Shown here piece by piece: positions 1-7,236 of a DNA stretch of 64,000 nt. This stretch comes from Haloplanus vescus (GTDB taxonomy: Archaea > Halobacteriota > Halobacteria > Halobacteriales > Haloferacaceae), in the NCBI RefSeq assembly GCF_900107665.1, contig NZ_FNQT01000001.1, forward strand, positions 970,398 through 1,034,397, given 5' to 3'. Both the position numbers and the translations under genes were made by a program. The notes beneath the pieces are model-generated. The model ran no database searches. It saw only the letters and a list, made by a program, of their open reading frames with translations, and had not been told where the DNA came from. Each line of letters starts with the position of its first letter. Within the stretch, counting starts at the first letter, position 1.

Positions 1-1311
1 GTCGTCGTCGAGACCACGCGACTGGAGGTAGAAGACGTCCTCGTCGCCGATCTTGCCGACGGTCGCCTCGTGAGCCACGTCGACCGTGGACTCGTTGATC
101 TCCATGTACGGCATGGTGTCCGACGTACTCTCGTTGTCGAACATCAGCGCGTCACACTCGACGGAGGTCGAGGAGTTGGACGCACCGTCCGCGATGTGGA
201 CCAGTCCTCTGTAATTGGTGCGGCCGCCGTCTTTGGCGACAGACTTGGACTCGATGGTGGACTTCGTGTCCGGTGCGTTGTGATAGACCTTCGCGCCGGT
301 GTCGATGTCCTGACCCTCGCCAGCGAAGGCGATGGTGATGTGGTTGTCGCTCGCGCCGCGACCCTTGAGAATCGTCGCGGGGTAGAGCATCGTCGCCTTC
401 GACCCCATCGACCCCGAAATCCACTCCATGCGCCCGTCGGATTCGACGAGTGCGCGCTTCGTGTTGAGGTTGTAGGTGTTCTTCGACCAGTTCTGCACGG
501 TGGAGTACTGGACGTGTGCGCCCTCGTCGACGAACACTTCGACGCCGCCGGAGTGGAGGTTGAACGCCGAGTACTTCGGGGCGGAACAGCCCTCGATGTA
601 GTGTACCTCGGAGTTCTCCTCGGCGATGATGAGCGTATGCTCGAACTGGCCCATCCCCTCGGAGTTCATCCGGAAGTAGGCCTGCACGGGCATATCGACG
701 GTGGTGTCCTCGGGGACGTAGACGAACGACCCGCCAGACCAGATGGCACCGTGGAGCGCCGCGAACTTGTTGTCGCTCGGGGGCACGCACTTCGTCATGA
801 AGTGCTCGCGGACGATGTCCTCGTGCTCGCGAAGGGCCTCGTCCATGTTGCAGAAGATGACGCCTTTGTCCTCCCAGCGCTCCTGCATGTTCTGGTAGAC
901 GACTTCCGACTCGTACTGGGCGCCGACGCCCGAGAGGGCGTTCTTCTCGGCTTCCGGAATACCCAGTTTGTCGAAGGTGTCTTTGATGTTGTCGGGAAGG
1001 TCCGTCCAGTCGTCGACGCTCTCGCGCGTCTCGACGTCAGGTCGGATGTACGGAACGATTTCGTCGACGTCGACTTCGGAGAGGTCGGGCTGGCCGGGCC
1101 AGTCCGTCGGCATCGGCATCTCCTGGAACTGTTCCAGCGCCCGAAGCCGCCGCTTCAGCATCCACTCGGGTTCGCCCTTGTCTTCCGAGATGACGCGAAT
1201 CGTCTCCTCGGTGAGGCCCTTCTCGGCCTGGAAGGAAGACCGCTCTTCCTTCTTGAATTCGAAGCGGGCTTCGGTATCTGTCTCTTTGAGGTGATCTTGA
1301 TCTGAACTCAT
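1..1311 (-). CDS. sufB: SufB, Fe-S cluster assembly scaffold (C-terminus outside window)
   Basis: Translated from the start at 1311 the protein begins MSSDQDHLKETDTEARFEFK and carries the SufB/SufD core, including a long beta-helix with segments such as QYSTVQNWSKNTYNLNTKRA and GRTNYRGLVHIADGA. SufB is the scaffold of the cytosolic SufBCD complex, on which Fe-S clusters are built with the SufC ATPase. About 437 codons are present; the family is usually near 476 residues, so only the C-terminal tail is missing at the window edge. It lies 26 bases downstream of sufC on the same strand, which implies one suf transcript. Family assignment is secure. The missing end cannot be judged. Confidence 0.96.
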   Translation of the reverse strand, partial: MSSDQDHLKETDTEARFEFKKEERSSFQAEKGLTEETIRVISEDKGEPEWMLKRRLRALEQFQEMPMPTDWPGQPDLSEVDVDEIVPYIRPDVETRESVDDWTDLPDNIKDTFDKLGIPEAEKNALSGVGAQYESEVVYQNMQERWEDKGVIFCNMDEALREHEDIVREHFMTKCVPPSDNKFAALHGAIWSGGSFVYVPEDTTVDMPVQAYFRMNSEGMGQFEHTLIIAEENSEVHYIEGCSAPKYSAFNLHSGGVEVFVDEGAHVQYSTVQNWSKNTYNLNTKRALVESDGRMEWISGSMGSKATMLYPATILKGRGASDNHITIAFAGEGQDIDTGAKVYHNAPDTKSTIESKSVAKDGGRTNYRGLVHIADGASNSSTSVECDALMFDNESTSDTMPYMEINESTVDVAHEATVGKIGDEDVFYLQSRGLDDD

Positions 1312-1337
1312 AGTATGGTGTTGTGGCTGCAGCCGTA

Positions 1338-2252
1338 TTACGCTGTCTCGTAGGCCTGCTCGCGGACCCAGTCGTACCCTTCGTCCTCGAGCTTCTGAGC
1401 CAGCTCCGCGCCGCCGCTCTCAGCGATCTGGCCGTCGAGCATCACGTGGACGTGATCGGGCTCGACGTAGTCGAGGATGCGCTGATAGTGCGTGATCTGG
1501 AGGACGCCCGTGCCCTGCTGGTCACGGAGCGCGTTGATACCCTCAGAGACGTCCTGCAGGCGGTCGATGTCCAGCCCGGAGTCGATTTCGTCGAGCACCG
1601 CGACGCACGGCTCGAGGATGGCTGCCTGCAGTACCTCGTTTTGCTTCTTCTCGCCGCCGGAGAAGCCGGCGTTGAGGTAGCGCTGTGCGAACTTCTCGTC
1701 CATGTCCAGCAGCTCCATCTTCTCCTTCAACAGCTGCTGGAACTCGGCGACGCCGATTTCACCGTCGTCGGCCTCGCCCTCCATCGGGGAGGTGTCGTAG
1801 CCCGCGTCCTCTTCGTCGGCGTCGGCCTCGTCCTCGTCTTCGAAGAGCTCCTCGCGCTCCTCCGTCTTGGCGTTGAGCGCCTGTCGGAGGAAGTTCGTCA
1901 TCGTAACGCCCTCGATTTCGGCCGGATACTGGAAGCCGAGGAAGATGCCGAGGGCCGCACGCTCGTTCGGTTCGAGGTCGAGCAAGTCCCACTCGCGCTT
2001 CTCGGGGGGTACCTCCTCGTCGATGTCGCTCAGGTCCTCGTCGTCGAGGATGAGCGTAATCTCACCGTCGGTGACCTCGTAGGCCGGATGGCCGGCGATG
2101 ACCTTCGCTGTCGTCGACTTCCCGGAGCCGTTCGGGCCCATGAGGGCGTGAATCTCGCCCGATTTGACCTCCAAGTCGACGCCGCGAAGAATACTCTCGC
2201 CGTCCTCTTCTGCGACTTTGGCGTGAAGATTGTTGATCTGTAGTGTTGCCAT
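1338..2252 (-). CDS. sufC: SufC, Fe-S assembly ATPase
   Basis: A 304-residue ABC-type ATPase starting MATLQINNLHAKVAEEDGES. Visible motifs are Walker A GPNGSGKST, the Q-loop region LGFQYPAEIEGV, signature FSGGEKKQNE, Walker B VAVLDEIDSGLD and the switch HYQRILDY. It is the soluble ATPase that drives conformational change in SufBCD. The family is about 250 residues; the excess is mainly an acidic insertion of about 35 residues before the helical domain (roughly residues 148-183). The start at 2252 was chosen because the family begins MATL; an in-frame upstream ATG would add 11 residues without family support. It is the first gene of the sufC-sufB unit. Confidence 0.96.
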   Translation of the reverse strand: MATLQINNLHAKVAEEDGESILRGVDLEVKSGEIHALMGPNGSGKSTTAKVIAGHPAYEVTDGEITLILDDEDLSDIDEEVPPEKREWDLLDLEPNERAALGIFLGFQYPAEIEGVTMTNFLRQALNAKTEEREELFEDEDEADADEEDAGYDTSPMEGEADDGEIGVAEFQQLLKEKMELLDMDEKFAQRYLNAGFSGGEKKQNEVLQAAILEPCVAVLDEIDSGLDIDRLQDVSEGINALRDQQGTGVLQITHYQRILDYVEPDHVHVMLDGQIAESGGAELAQKLEDEGYDWVREQAYETA

Positions 2253-2283
2253 ATCCCTACTGTGAGACTGGGCTGTAAGACGC

Positions 2284-2301
2284 ATAATGCTTACGCATTA
2301 T
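2284..2301. promoter_or_regulatory. Palindrome upstream of suf operon, candidate operator
   Basis: Seven-base inverted arms ATAATGC / GCATTAT with a 4-base spacer lie 32-49 bases upstream of the sufC start, where an archaeal TATA/BRE or operator would sit. A second imperfect inverted motif (CTATA/TATAG, around 2328-2343) lies further upstream. Operator function is inferred from position and symmetry only. Confidence 0.45.
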
Positions 2302-2356
2302 CCCCCTTCGAGTTTTTCGAGAGAAAACTATATTTCTCTATAGGGAAACTTCTGTT

Positions 2357-2500
2357 TCAGAACTGGCCGAGACCGGTCTGTCGCTGTCCGCTTTTCACTT
2401 CGTCCCACGACAGCCCGAGGGCCTCGATAATGCGCTCGATAGGGCCTTTGAGCGTCTTTTCGAGCATCTTGTCCCAGTCGATTTCGAATGTGTCTGGTTT
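2357..2500 (-). pseudogene. Displaced 3' end of a polB gene
   Basis: Reading the minus strand up to a TGA at 2357-2359 gives the last ~47 codons of a haloarchaeal family B DNA polymerase: KPDTFEIDWDKMLEKTLKGP, then ERIIEALGLSWDEV and the terminal QRQTGLGQF. It aligns residue for residue with the C-terminus of the intact polB at 3373-6126 but has no start and no upstream polymerase sequence. Base use is the G/C-rich type of the host. A 17-base stretch (2454-2470, GTCTTTTCGAGCATCTT) is identical to 3473-3489 in the intact gene. The likely explanation is that this is the original polB tail, displaced when foreign DNA entered the gene. Confidence 0.85.
2454..2470. repeat. 17-bp direct repeat shared with intact polB, possible attachment core
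   Basis: GTCTTTTCGAGCATCTT occurs here and at 3473-3489, in the same reading frame of the two polB tails (encoding KMLEKT). It could be the crossover site that bounds the AT-rich cassette, or simply the best conserved piece of two homologous tails. Flanking bases diverge quickly. Confidence 0.5.
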
Positions 2501-2507
2501 TAGTCGA

Positions 2508-2891
2508 CTAAAAGCGAGTTCTGATAGCATTTAGTAGATCATCTTCATCCCATAGAGCACTACGGATATTGTCGGTGTGAGTCAAACTCGACATGTTAAA
2601 TGTATTCGAGGGATATTCCCATAATTCAATTTCAATTTCCCAAAAATCATTGCTATTTGGAACTGTTCCTTCAGCTCTCGCACTATAATGTCGTTCTGGG
2701 CCCATATTCCGTTCGTTGACTTCAACTACCTCAAGCGGTACCGGGATCAACTGTGGCTCGTCATCCCATGGAAAGCTGAGCGGGAAAACAACCTCAGAAA
2801 TGGAAGAGGGATCAACGTGCCCACTTTGGGTTAGTACACTATATTCGTCATCACTTCTAATGACACCAATCACCCAGTCATCAGGTTCCAT
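2508..2891 (-). CDS. Uncharacterised protein of AT-rich polB-tail cassette
   Basis: A 127-residue acidic protein beginning MEPDDWVIGVIRSDDEYSVL. I recognise no family; it looks like a compact beta-rich soluble protein with no membrane segment or signal peptide. Codon use is clearly AT-richer than the neighbours (many AAT, ATT, TCA, AGA codons), a sign of recent transfer. It is divergently transcribed from the HTH gene at 2976 across an 84-base spacer, with a TATA-like element on the minus strand near 2913-2920 at the spacing of a leaderless start. Its stop falls about 8 bases before the displaced polB tail. Function is unknown; it may belong with the HTH protein as a small two-gene module. 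Confidence 0.75.
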   Translation of the reverse strand: MEPDDWVIGVIRSDDEYSVLTQSGHVDPSSISEVVFPLSFPWDDEPQLIPVPLEVVEVNERNMGPERHYSARAEGTVPNSNDFWEIEIELWEYPSNTFNMSSLTHTDNIRSALWDEDDLLNAIRTRF

Positions 2892-2910
2892 ATTGAATAC
2901 AACCCTGCCG

Positions 2911-2955
2911 TGTTTATAAGCCTGTTCCGGGCATTACACTACTTGATTTATTAAC
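2911..2955. promoter_or_regulatory. Divergent TATA-like elements of the cassette
   Basis: On the minus strand CTTATAAACA (complement of 2911-2920) lies about 25 bases upstream of the 2891 start. On the plus strand GATTTATTAAC (2945-2955) lies about 25 bases upstream of the 2976 start. Both fit haloarchaeal leaderless promoters, so the two cassette genes appear to be expressed from a shared divergent region. Confidence 0.55.
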
Positions 2956-2975
2956 TCCGGCACACAAATACGATA

Positions 2976-3371
2976 ATGATGTCGAGTCTAAGTGATGACA
3001 GATATGCGACACAGAGAGGCCGCTATTTGGCCAAAACTACCGAACTTCGAAAACCCGAGGCAAAAGCAGTCGCATATGCAGAAAAAGGTTTCTCTTCAAA
3101 CGGTATTTCTAAGAAATTGAACGTCTCCGAATCAACCGTCAAGGGATATATGCGGAGAGCTATGGCACTATACGGTTTGGAGATCATGGAAACAAATCTT
3201 CCCAGCGAAGAACCTCCCGACTACGAGAAAGTTAGACCGGAATACTACAACAAATTAAACGACACAGATCGAGAAATATGGATAGAGTATGTGCGAAGGC
3301 ACAGCGATAAGCTCCCACAGGAATGGATGCATGAGATACTAGAATCTGCAGATATGGACGAATCTGCCTAA
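2976..3371 (+). CDS. Helix-turn-helix protein of AT-rich cassette
   Basis: 131 residues. Residues about 22-65 (ELRKPEAKAVAYAEKGFSSN then GISKKLNVSESTVKGYMRRA) form a LuxR/sigma-70 region-4-like helix-turn-helix, a type common in haloarchaeal mobile elements. The rest (EYYNKLNDTDREIWIEYVRR) is helical and unassigned. Starts at 2976 or 2979 (ATGATG) are equally possible. AT-rich codon use matches the divergent gene at 2508 and the polB tail, and differs from the host genes around. The stop is one base from the polB stop, convergent and very tightly packed. Probably a DNA-binding regulator of the cassette; target unknown. Confidence 0.8.
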   Translation: MMSSLSDDRYATQRGRYLAKTTELRKPEAKAVAYAEKGFSSNGISKKLNVSESTVKGYMRRAMALYGLEIMETNLPSEEPPDYEKVRPEYYNKLNDTDREIWIEYVRRHSDKLPQEWMHEILESADMDESA

Positions 3372-3372
3372 T

Positions 3373-6126
3373 TCACATATAATGGCCTAAGCCAGTCTGC
3401 TGCTCTCCGTCAACCAGATGTTCCCACGAAATGCCGAGACTCTCTGTGATTCGGGATATCGGCCCCTCAAGTGTCTTTTCGAGCATCTTCTGATAGTCAA
3501 TTTCGAACGATTCAGGGACTTGATCAGGATATTCAAAACAGATAATATCGGGATTTCGCTTGAATTCGCGATAATCAGCATCTGAAACTATGGATGAATT
3601 CTCCCGCTCAACTATTTCGAAGAATTGGGGAAGAACACGCTCCAAATAGAGGTGTCGCGGTTTCGATCCACGGTCAAAATTCGTATTGAGAACAGCATTT
3701 GCGTATTTCGCCCCACGGATGTGAGCAGAAGGACTATCATATTCATCCAATCGCTGGCCGATACCACCGGGAATGCCGATCCGTTCCGCATCTATTTTCT
3801 GTTCCTGAAATCGGTTGATGATGCCTTCCAAGTACTTTTCAACCTCATCAACAGCATCCTCCTTCACGATCATCTCGATGACCTGTCGCTGGACCTCCTT
3901 CGTTATCGGCGCGATGTCCGAGCGCTTGTACTCGAAGCCCGTGATGTCGATATCGTCGACGTGTTTGCCCTCCTTCCAGACGATGTGGCCCGCGTAGCGT
4001 TTCTTCTTGCCCGCCTGGAAGAACCGCCGGTAGAGCTTCTCGAACTCGATTTGGAAGCGGTGGTCGTGGGCGTTGAGTTCCTCCAACGCGAACTCGTCGT
4101 AGGAGTCGTTGATGGATTCCTCGAGTTCGTAGCCCGTCTCGATGGCACCCGCAATCTGTCGAAGCCCCGACTCGCTCATCTCGGGGTGGGATTCGCGAAC
4201 CTCGTCGGGTACCTCGTCGACAGCCACGTCATCCCCGAGTTCGAGCATGACGCTGTCGGTGTCGCCGTAGGCCACCTCGTAACCCACGTCGTTGGCGGCG
4301 GTCTGGGTGTGTTCGATGACGTCCCGCCCCGTCGCGGTGACGGCGGCGCCCATCTCCCGGTCGTAGAGGCGGAAGCGGTCCCAGCCCAGGACGCCGTAGA
4401 GCGAGTTCATGATGACCTTCACCGCCTGCTGTTCTCGGTCGTACTGCTCGTAGGCCTGACTCCCGGGTTCGTTGTCGTTGCGCTCGGCCTTCTTCTGTTC
4501 GCGCTCTTTCAGCAACTCGTCGACCATCTCCCGGATGACGCCGTCCGGTTCCTTCTGGAAGTGGGTGCCGTTGGGCGCGCGGTAGGTGTCGCCGTCGTAC
4601 GCCTCGGGGTCGACTTTCGTCTCCGGCGACGCGTTGATGGTCACCATGCACATCGGATACAGCGACTTCAGGTCGAGGACGCTCACGTTCTCCTTGATGC
4701 CCGTGATGGGGTCGAACACCGCACCGCCCTCGTAGTCCTCGGCGTCGGCCCGCCCCTTCGAGGGCAGGGCGAAGTTCCCGTGGACCTTGTGCAGGACGTA
4801 CACGTCAACGGCGTCACCGGGCGTCGGGGCGTCCTCCAGTTTACACCCGACGAACGTCCGCACCTCGTCCCAGAAGGAGATGATGTCGCGCTTGCGGTCG
4901 AGTTCGACACAGAGTTCCACGTCGCGGAGGTTGTACTCCAGCAGACGCTGGGGGTCGTCCTCCCACAGGTCGCCGATGTCGCCCGTGTAGCGCTCCTTGC
5001 CCGCGCCGAGTTCCTGTTCGCCGACGGCGTCGAGCCGGTACGATTCAAGTTCAGTGAACTGGGTGCGCTTGTAGGCGTAAAGCAGGTCGAAGACGACGCG
5101 GCCCTTGATAGTCGGGCCACCCCAGTCGCTCCGCCACACCTCACCGATGCGTGAGAGGCGGTTGGGATTCAGGTCGCGGTCCACGTCCGGGCGCTTGCCG
5201 AGCACCTCGAGTCGGTCGATGAAGTAGGGCGCGTCGAAGTCCTCGAAGTTCCACCCCGTGAGCACGTCGGGGTCGGTGTCCTCGATGTAGGTGAGGAAGG
5301 CATCGAGCATGGCGGCCTCGGAGTCGAAGGCGCGGACTTCGGCGTCGACATCGCCTTCGAGTCCCTCGTACGCCGCGAGGTCGTCGGGGGTGACGCCCTC
5401 GCCCTCGGGCGCCTCGTAGAGCCACGTGATGTACTCGTCGCTCCCGGAGTCGTGACTGGTGAGACAGACGATTGGCTCCTCGCCGTCCTCGGGGAAACCG
5501 GAGCGGTCGTCGACTTCGATGTCGAACGTGTTCACGCGGAGGTCTGCCGTCGCCTCGACGGCCTGAATCTCGTCGTGTGGAATCTGAATCGACCCACTCT
5601 CCAGTCGCCGGACGGGGACGCGAACGCCACTCCCAATGTCCTTGTCGATGAGGAGGCGGTTCGGGAAGAGGATGTCCGCCTCGAAGTGGTCGAACTCGTC
5701 GCGAATCTGCCCCACGTCGCGTGGCGTCTGGGTACAGATTTTCGTCAGCTCCTCGCCGCGGATGCTCTCGTAGCCCGTCTCCGTGCGCGTGATTACGTCC
5801 CGGTCGAGGTCGTCGTCGTCGAGACTCGCTGTCGGCGCGTAGAAGTACGGTTCGAACCCGAGAACGCGGACGTGTTCCGCCGTCCCGTCCGGAGTCCGAC
5901 CGAACAGGTGGACGACGGGGTACTCCTCGGAACCCTGCCCTTCGACGGTGTAGTCGACCTGCGTGACCGTGAGGTCGACCGTCCCATCGGGGTCGGGGAA
6001 CTTCAGCTCCGAGGCGTCGATAACCTCACTGACCGCCTGTGACGCGTCGCCCGCGACGGCGACCGCCTCCGCCTCGGGGCGGTCGTCCGCCGCCCCCGAG
6101 AACTGCGAGAGGTCCGCCTGAGTCAT
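3373..6126 (-). CDS. polB: Family B DNA polymerase, with a compositionally foreign C-terminal ~160 residues
   Basis: A 917-residue replicative/repair polymerase. Exonuclease motifs are FDIEVD (~201), NFEDFD (~293) and YNLRD (~398). Polymerase motifs are A DLKSLYP (~485), B KVIMNSLYG (~570) and C YGDTDS (~620). All catalytic acids are present and none of the usual intein sites is interrupted. The start at 6126 (MTQADLSQFSGAADD) is preferred; the reading frame stays open 100 codons upstream, but that part is not polymerase-like. From about base 3860 to the stop (residues ~756-917) codon use switches abruptly to AT-rich, like the adjacent cassette, while upstream it is host-like. The gene therefore looks chimeric, its 3' end replaced by an incoming allele. 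The product should be active. Confidence 0.96.
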   Translation of the reverse strand: MTQADLSQFSGAADDRPEAEAVAVAGDASQAVSEVIDASELKFPDPDGTVDLTVTQVDYTVEGQGSEEYPVVHLFGRTPDGTAEHVRVLGFEPYFYAPTASLDDDDLDRDVITRTETGYESIRGEELTKICTQTPRDVGQIRDEFDHFEADILFPNRLLIDKDIGSGVRVPVRRLESGSIQIPHDEIQAVEATADLRVNTFDIEVDDRSGFPEDGEEPIVCLTSHDSGSDEYITWLYEAPEGEGVTPDDLAAYEGLEGDVDAEVRAFDSEAAMLDAFLTYIEDTDPDVLTGWNFEDFDAPYFIDRLEVLGKRPDVDRDLNPNRLSRIGEVWRSDWGGPTIKGRVVFDLLYAYKRTQFTELESYRLDAVGEQELGAGKERYTGDIGDLWEDDPQRLLEYNLRDVELCVELDRKRDIISFWDEVRTFVGCKLEDAPTPGDAVDVYVLHKVHGNFALPSKGRADAEDYEGGAVFDPITGIKENVSVLDLKSLYPMCMVTINASPETKVDPEAYDGDTYRAPNGTHFQKEPDGVIREMVDELLKEREQKKAERNDNEPGSQAYEQYDREQQAVKVIMNSLYGVLGWDRFRLYDREMGAAVTATGRDVIEHTQTAANDVGYEVAYGDTDSVMLELGDDVAVDEVPDEVRESHPEMSESGLRQIAGAIETGYELEESINDSYDEFALEELNAHDHRFQIEFEKLYRRFFQAGKKKRYAGHIVWKEGKHVDDIDITGFEYKRSDIAPITKEVQRQVIEMIVKEDAVDEVEKYLEGIINRFQEQKIDAERIGIPGGIGQRLDEYDSPSAHIRGAKYANAVLNTNFDRGSKPRHLYLERVLPQFFEIVERENSSIVSDADYREFKRNPDIICFEYPDQVPESFEIDYQKMLEKTLEGPISRITESLGISWEHLVDGEQQTGLGHYM

Positions 6127-6232
6127 GGCGCTTCCTTCGGCGCACCCCGGTAAAAACCCCGCCACTCCGACCGCGAAGCGCTGCCCCGACGGCAAGACAT
6201 ATACCGTGTGACCTACTACCACATTTCTGACG

Positions 6233-6412
6233 ATGTCCGACCACGTCGACGCAAGCCGGTGGGACAGTACGGACGCCGAGCGTCCGGAGCACGACGGTAT
6301 CGACACCGTCGAGGCGTACGAAGTCGAGGACGGGACGGTACTGTACGACGCGGAGAACCCGCTCGCGTGGGTGGAGTCGTCCGCCGCCGTGTCGATTCGC
6401 GACTTGGCGTAG
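6233..6412 (+). CDS. Small acidic conserved haloarchaeal protein
   Basis: 59 residues, MSDHVDASRWDSTDAERPEH at the N-terminus, then EAYEVEDGTVLYDAENPLAW and a short tail. It resembles small haloarchaeal proteins of unknown function in which a single beta-hairpin carries the motif VLYDxENPxAW. No membrane segment. A TATA-like ACATATACC lies near 6197-6205, about 30 bases upstream. It is divergent from polB and shares its intergenic region. Function unknown. Confidence 0.7.
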   Translation: MSDHVDASRWDSTDAERPEHDGIDTVEAYEVEDGTVLYDAENPLAWVESSAAVSIRDLA

Positions 6413-6461
6413 TAGCGGCGCAACACGAATCCTTTTGCCGTCGCGTCGGCTCTCCCCGAGC

Positions 6462-6782
6462 GTGCTCGACCCGTTCGACGAGCCCGACGACACCGACGCG
6501 ACGCCGCAGTTGGGCAACCCCGAACACGACCTGCCCAAGACCCCCTCCGTCGACGTCGACGAGTCGGACGCCGACCCCGAGGTGAAGGAGACGTTCTGGC
6601 GGAGCGTCTTCCTCACGAACGTGGCCATCTTCGCGCTCACCGTCGGGCCGATGGTCGCGTACTTTCGTGGGTGGTGGACCGTCGGCGCCGCCGCTGCCGT
6701 ACTCGGCGCCATCATGCTGTTCCGTGTCTACCAACACTACCGTGCCTTCGAGCGACACCAAGACGACGAACGGAACGCCTAA
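6462..6782 (+). CDS. Small membrane protein, two TM segments
   Basis: 106 residues from a GTG at 6462. An acidic N-terminal half (LDPFDEPDDTDATPQ) is followed by two hydrophobic helices: SVFLTNVAIFALTVGPMVAY and WWTVGAAAAVLGAIMLFRVY. The tail is charged. Haloarchaeal small membrane protein of unknown function. GTG was chosen because protein-like sequence begins there; an ATG 27 bases upstream is the alternative. It lies 25 bases before the next gene and is probably cotranscribed with it. Confidence 0.7.
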   Translation: MLDPFDEPDDTDATPQLGNPEHDLPKTPSVDVDESDADPEVKETFWRSVFLTNVAIFALTVGPMVAYFRGWWTVGAAAAVLGAIMLFRVYQHYRAFERHQDDERNA

Positions 6783-6807
6783 CCGCTCGGCCCGGCTTCG
6801 AGCAGGC

Positions 6808-7236
6808 ATGCGAACCGTCCGCGACGAGGCGGGAGACCGCTACCTGCTCGTGAAACGCTCGTCGGAGTCGAGTCTCGTCCGCGACCCCGACACCGGAGAG
6901 GAGCGCTACCTGCCGAACGCCGACCTCACGGTGGATGACGAGACGGCGGCGCTCGAAACGGCCGCGAGCGCCGTTCCGGCCTCGGTCCGGCGCGTCCTCA
7001 CCGCGGCGCCGAACGACCGGGCGCTCGGTCTCCTCATCGAACTCGCCGACCGCGGCCCGCTGGCCGTGCGAACGCTCATCGATTCCTACGACCTCTGTGA
7101 GAGCGACTTGCACGGCCTGCTCGCGGAGTTTCGAGCCGCAGGGTTGGTCGAAGAAGCGCGCATCGCCGGCGAACGCGGCTACGACGCGACGGCGACGACC
7201 CGCGACGCCGTGACCCATCTGCGGGCCGACGACTAG
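6808..7236 (+). CDS. Winged-helix-like DNA-binding protein next to rad50
   Basis: 142 residues, MRTVRDEAGDRYLLVKRSSE at the start. Residues ~1-45 form a small beta module (LLVKRSSESSLVRDPDTGEE). Residues ~60-140 are a winged-helix fold (DRALGLLIELADRGPLAVRT, LLAEFRAAGLVEEARI, GYDATATTRDAVTHL). It runs convergently into rad50 with a 4-base overlap. Likely a transcriptional regulator; no target is visible. Confidence 0.75.
   Translation: MRTVRDEAGDRYLLVKRSSESSLVRDPDTGEERYLPNADLTVDDETAALETAASAVPASVRRVLTAAPNDRALGLLIELADRGPLAVRTLIDSYDLCESDLHGLLAEFRAAGLVEEARIAGERGYDATATTRDAVTHLRADD

Noticed and set aside
2357-2500. Independent small gene instead of a polB tail
   Set aside because: It has no start codon in a sensible place, and it aligns along its whole length with the polymerase C-terminus.
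3373-6126. Intein in polB (common in haloarchaea)
   Set aside because: Polymerase motifs A, B and C are all contiguous and protein length is 917, so no intein is present. The chimeric 3' end is a base-composition change, not an intein.
2357-6126. Casposon remnant, because a family B polymerase lies next to a mobile cassette
   Set aside because: The polymerase is the normal cellular 917-residue type, no cas1 is present, and no terminal inverted repeats bound it.
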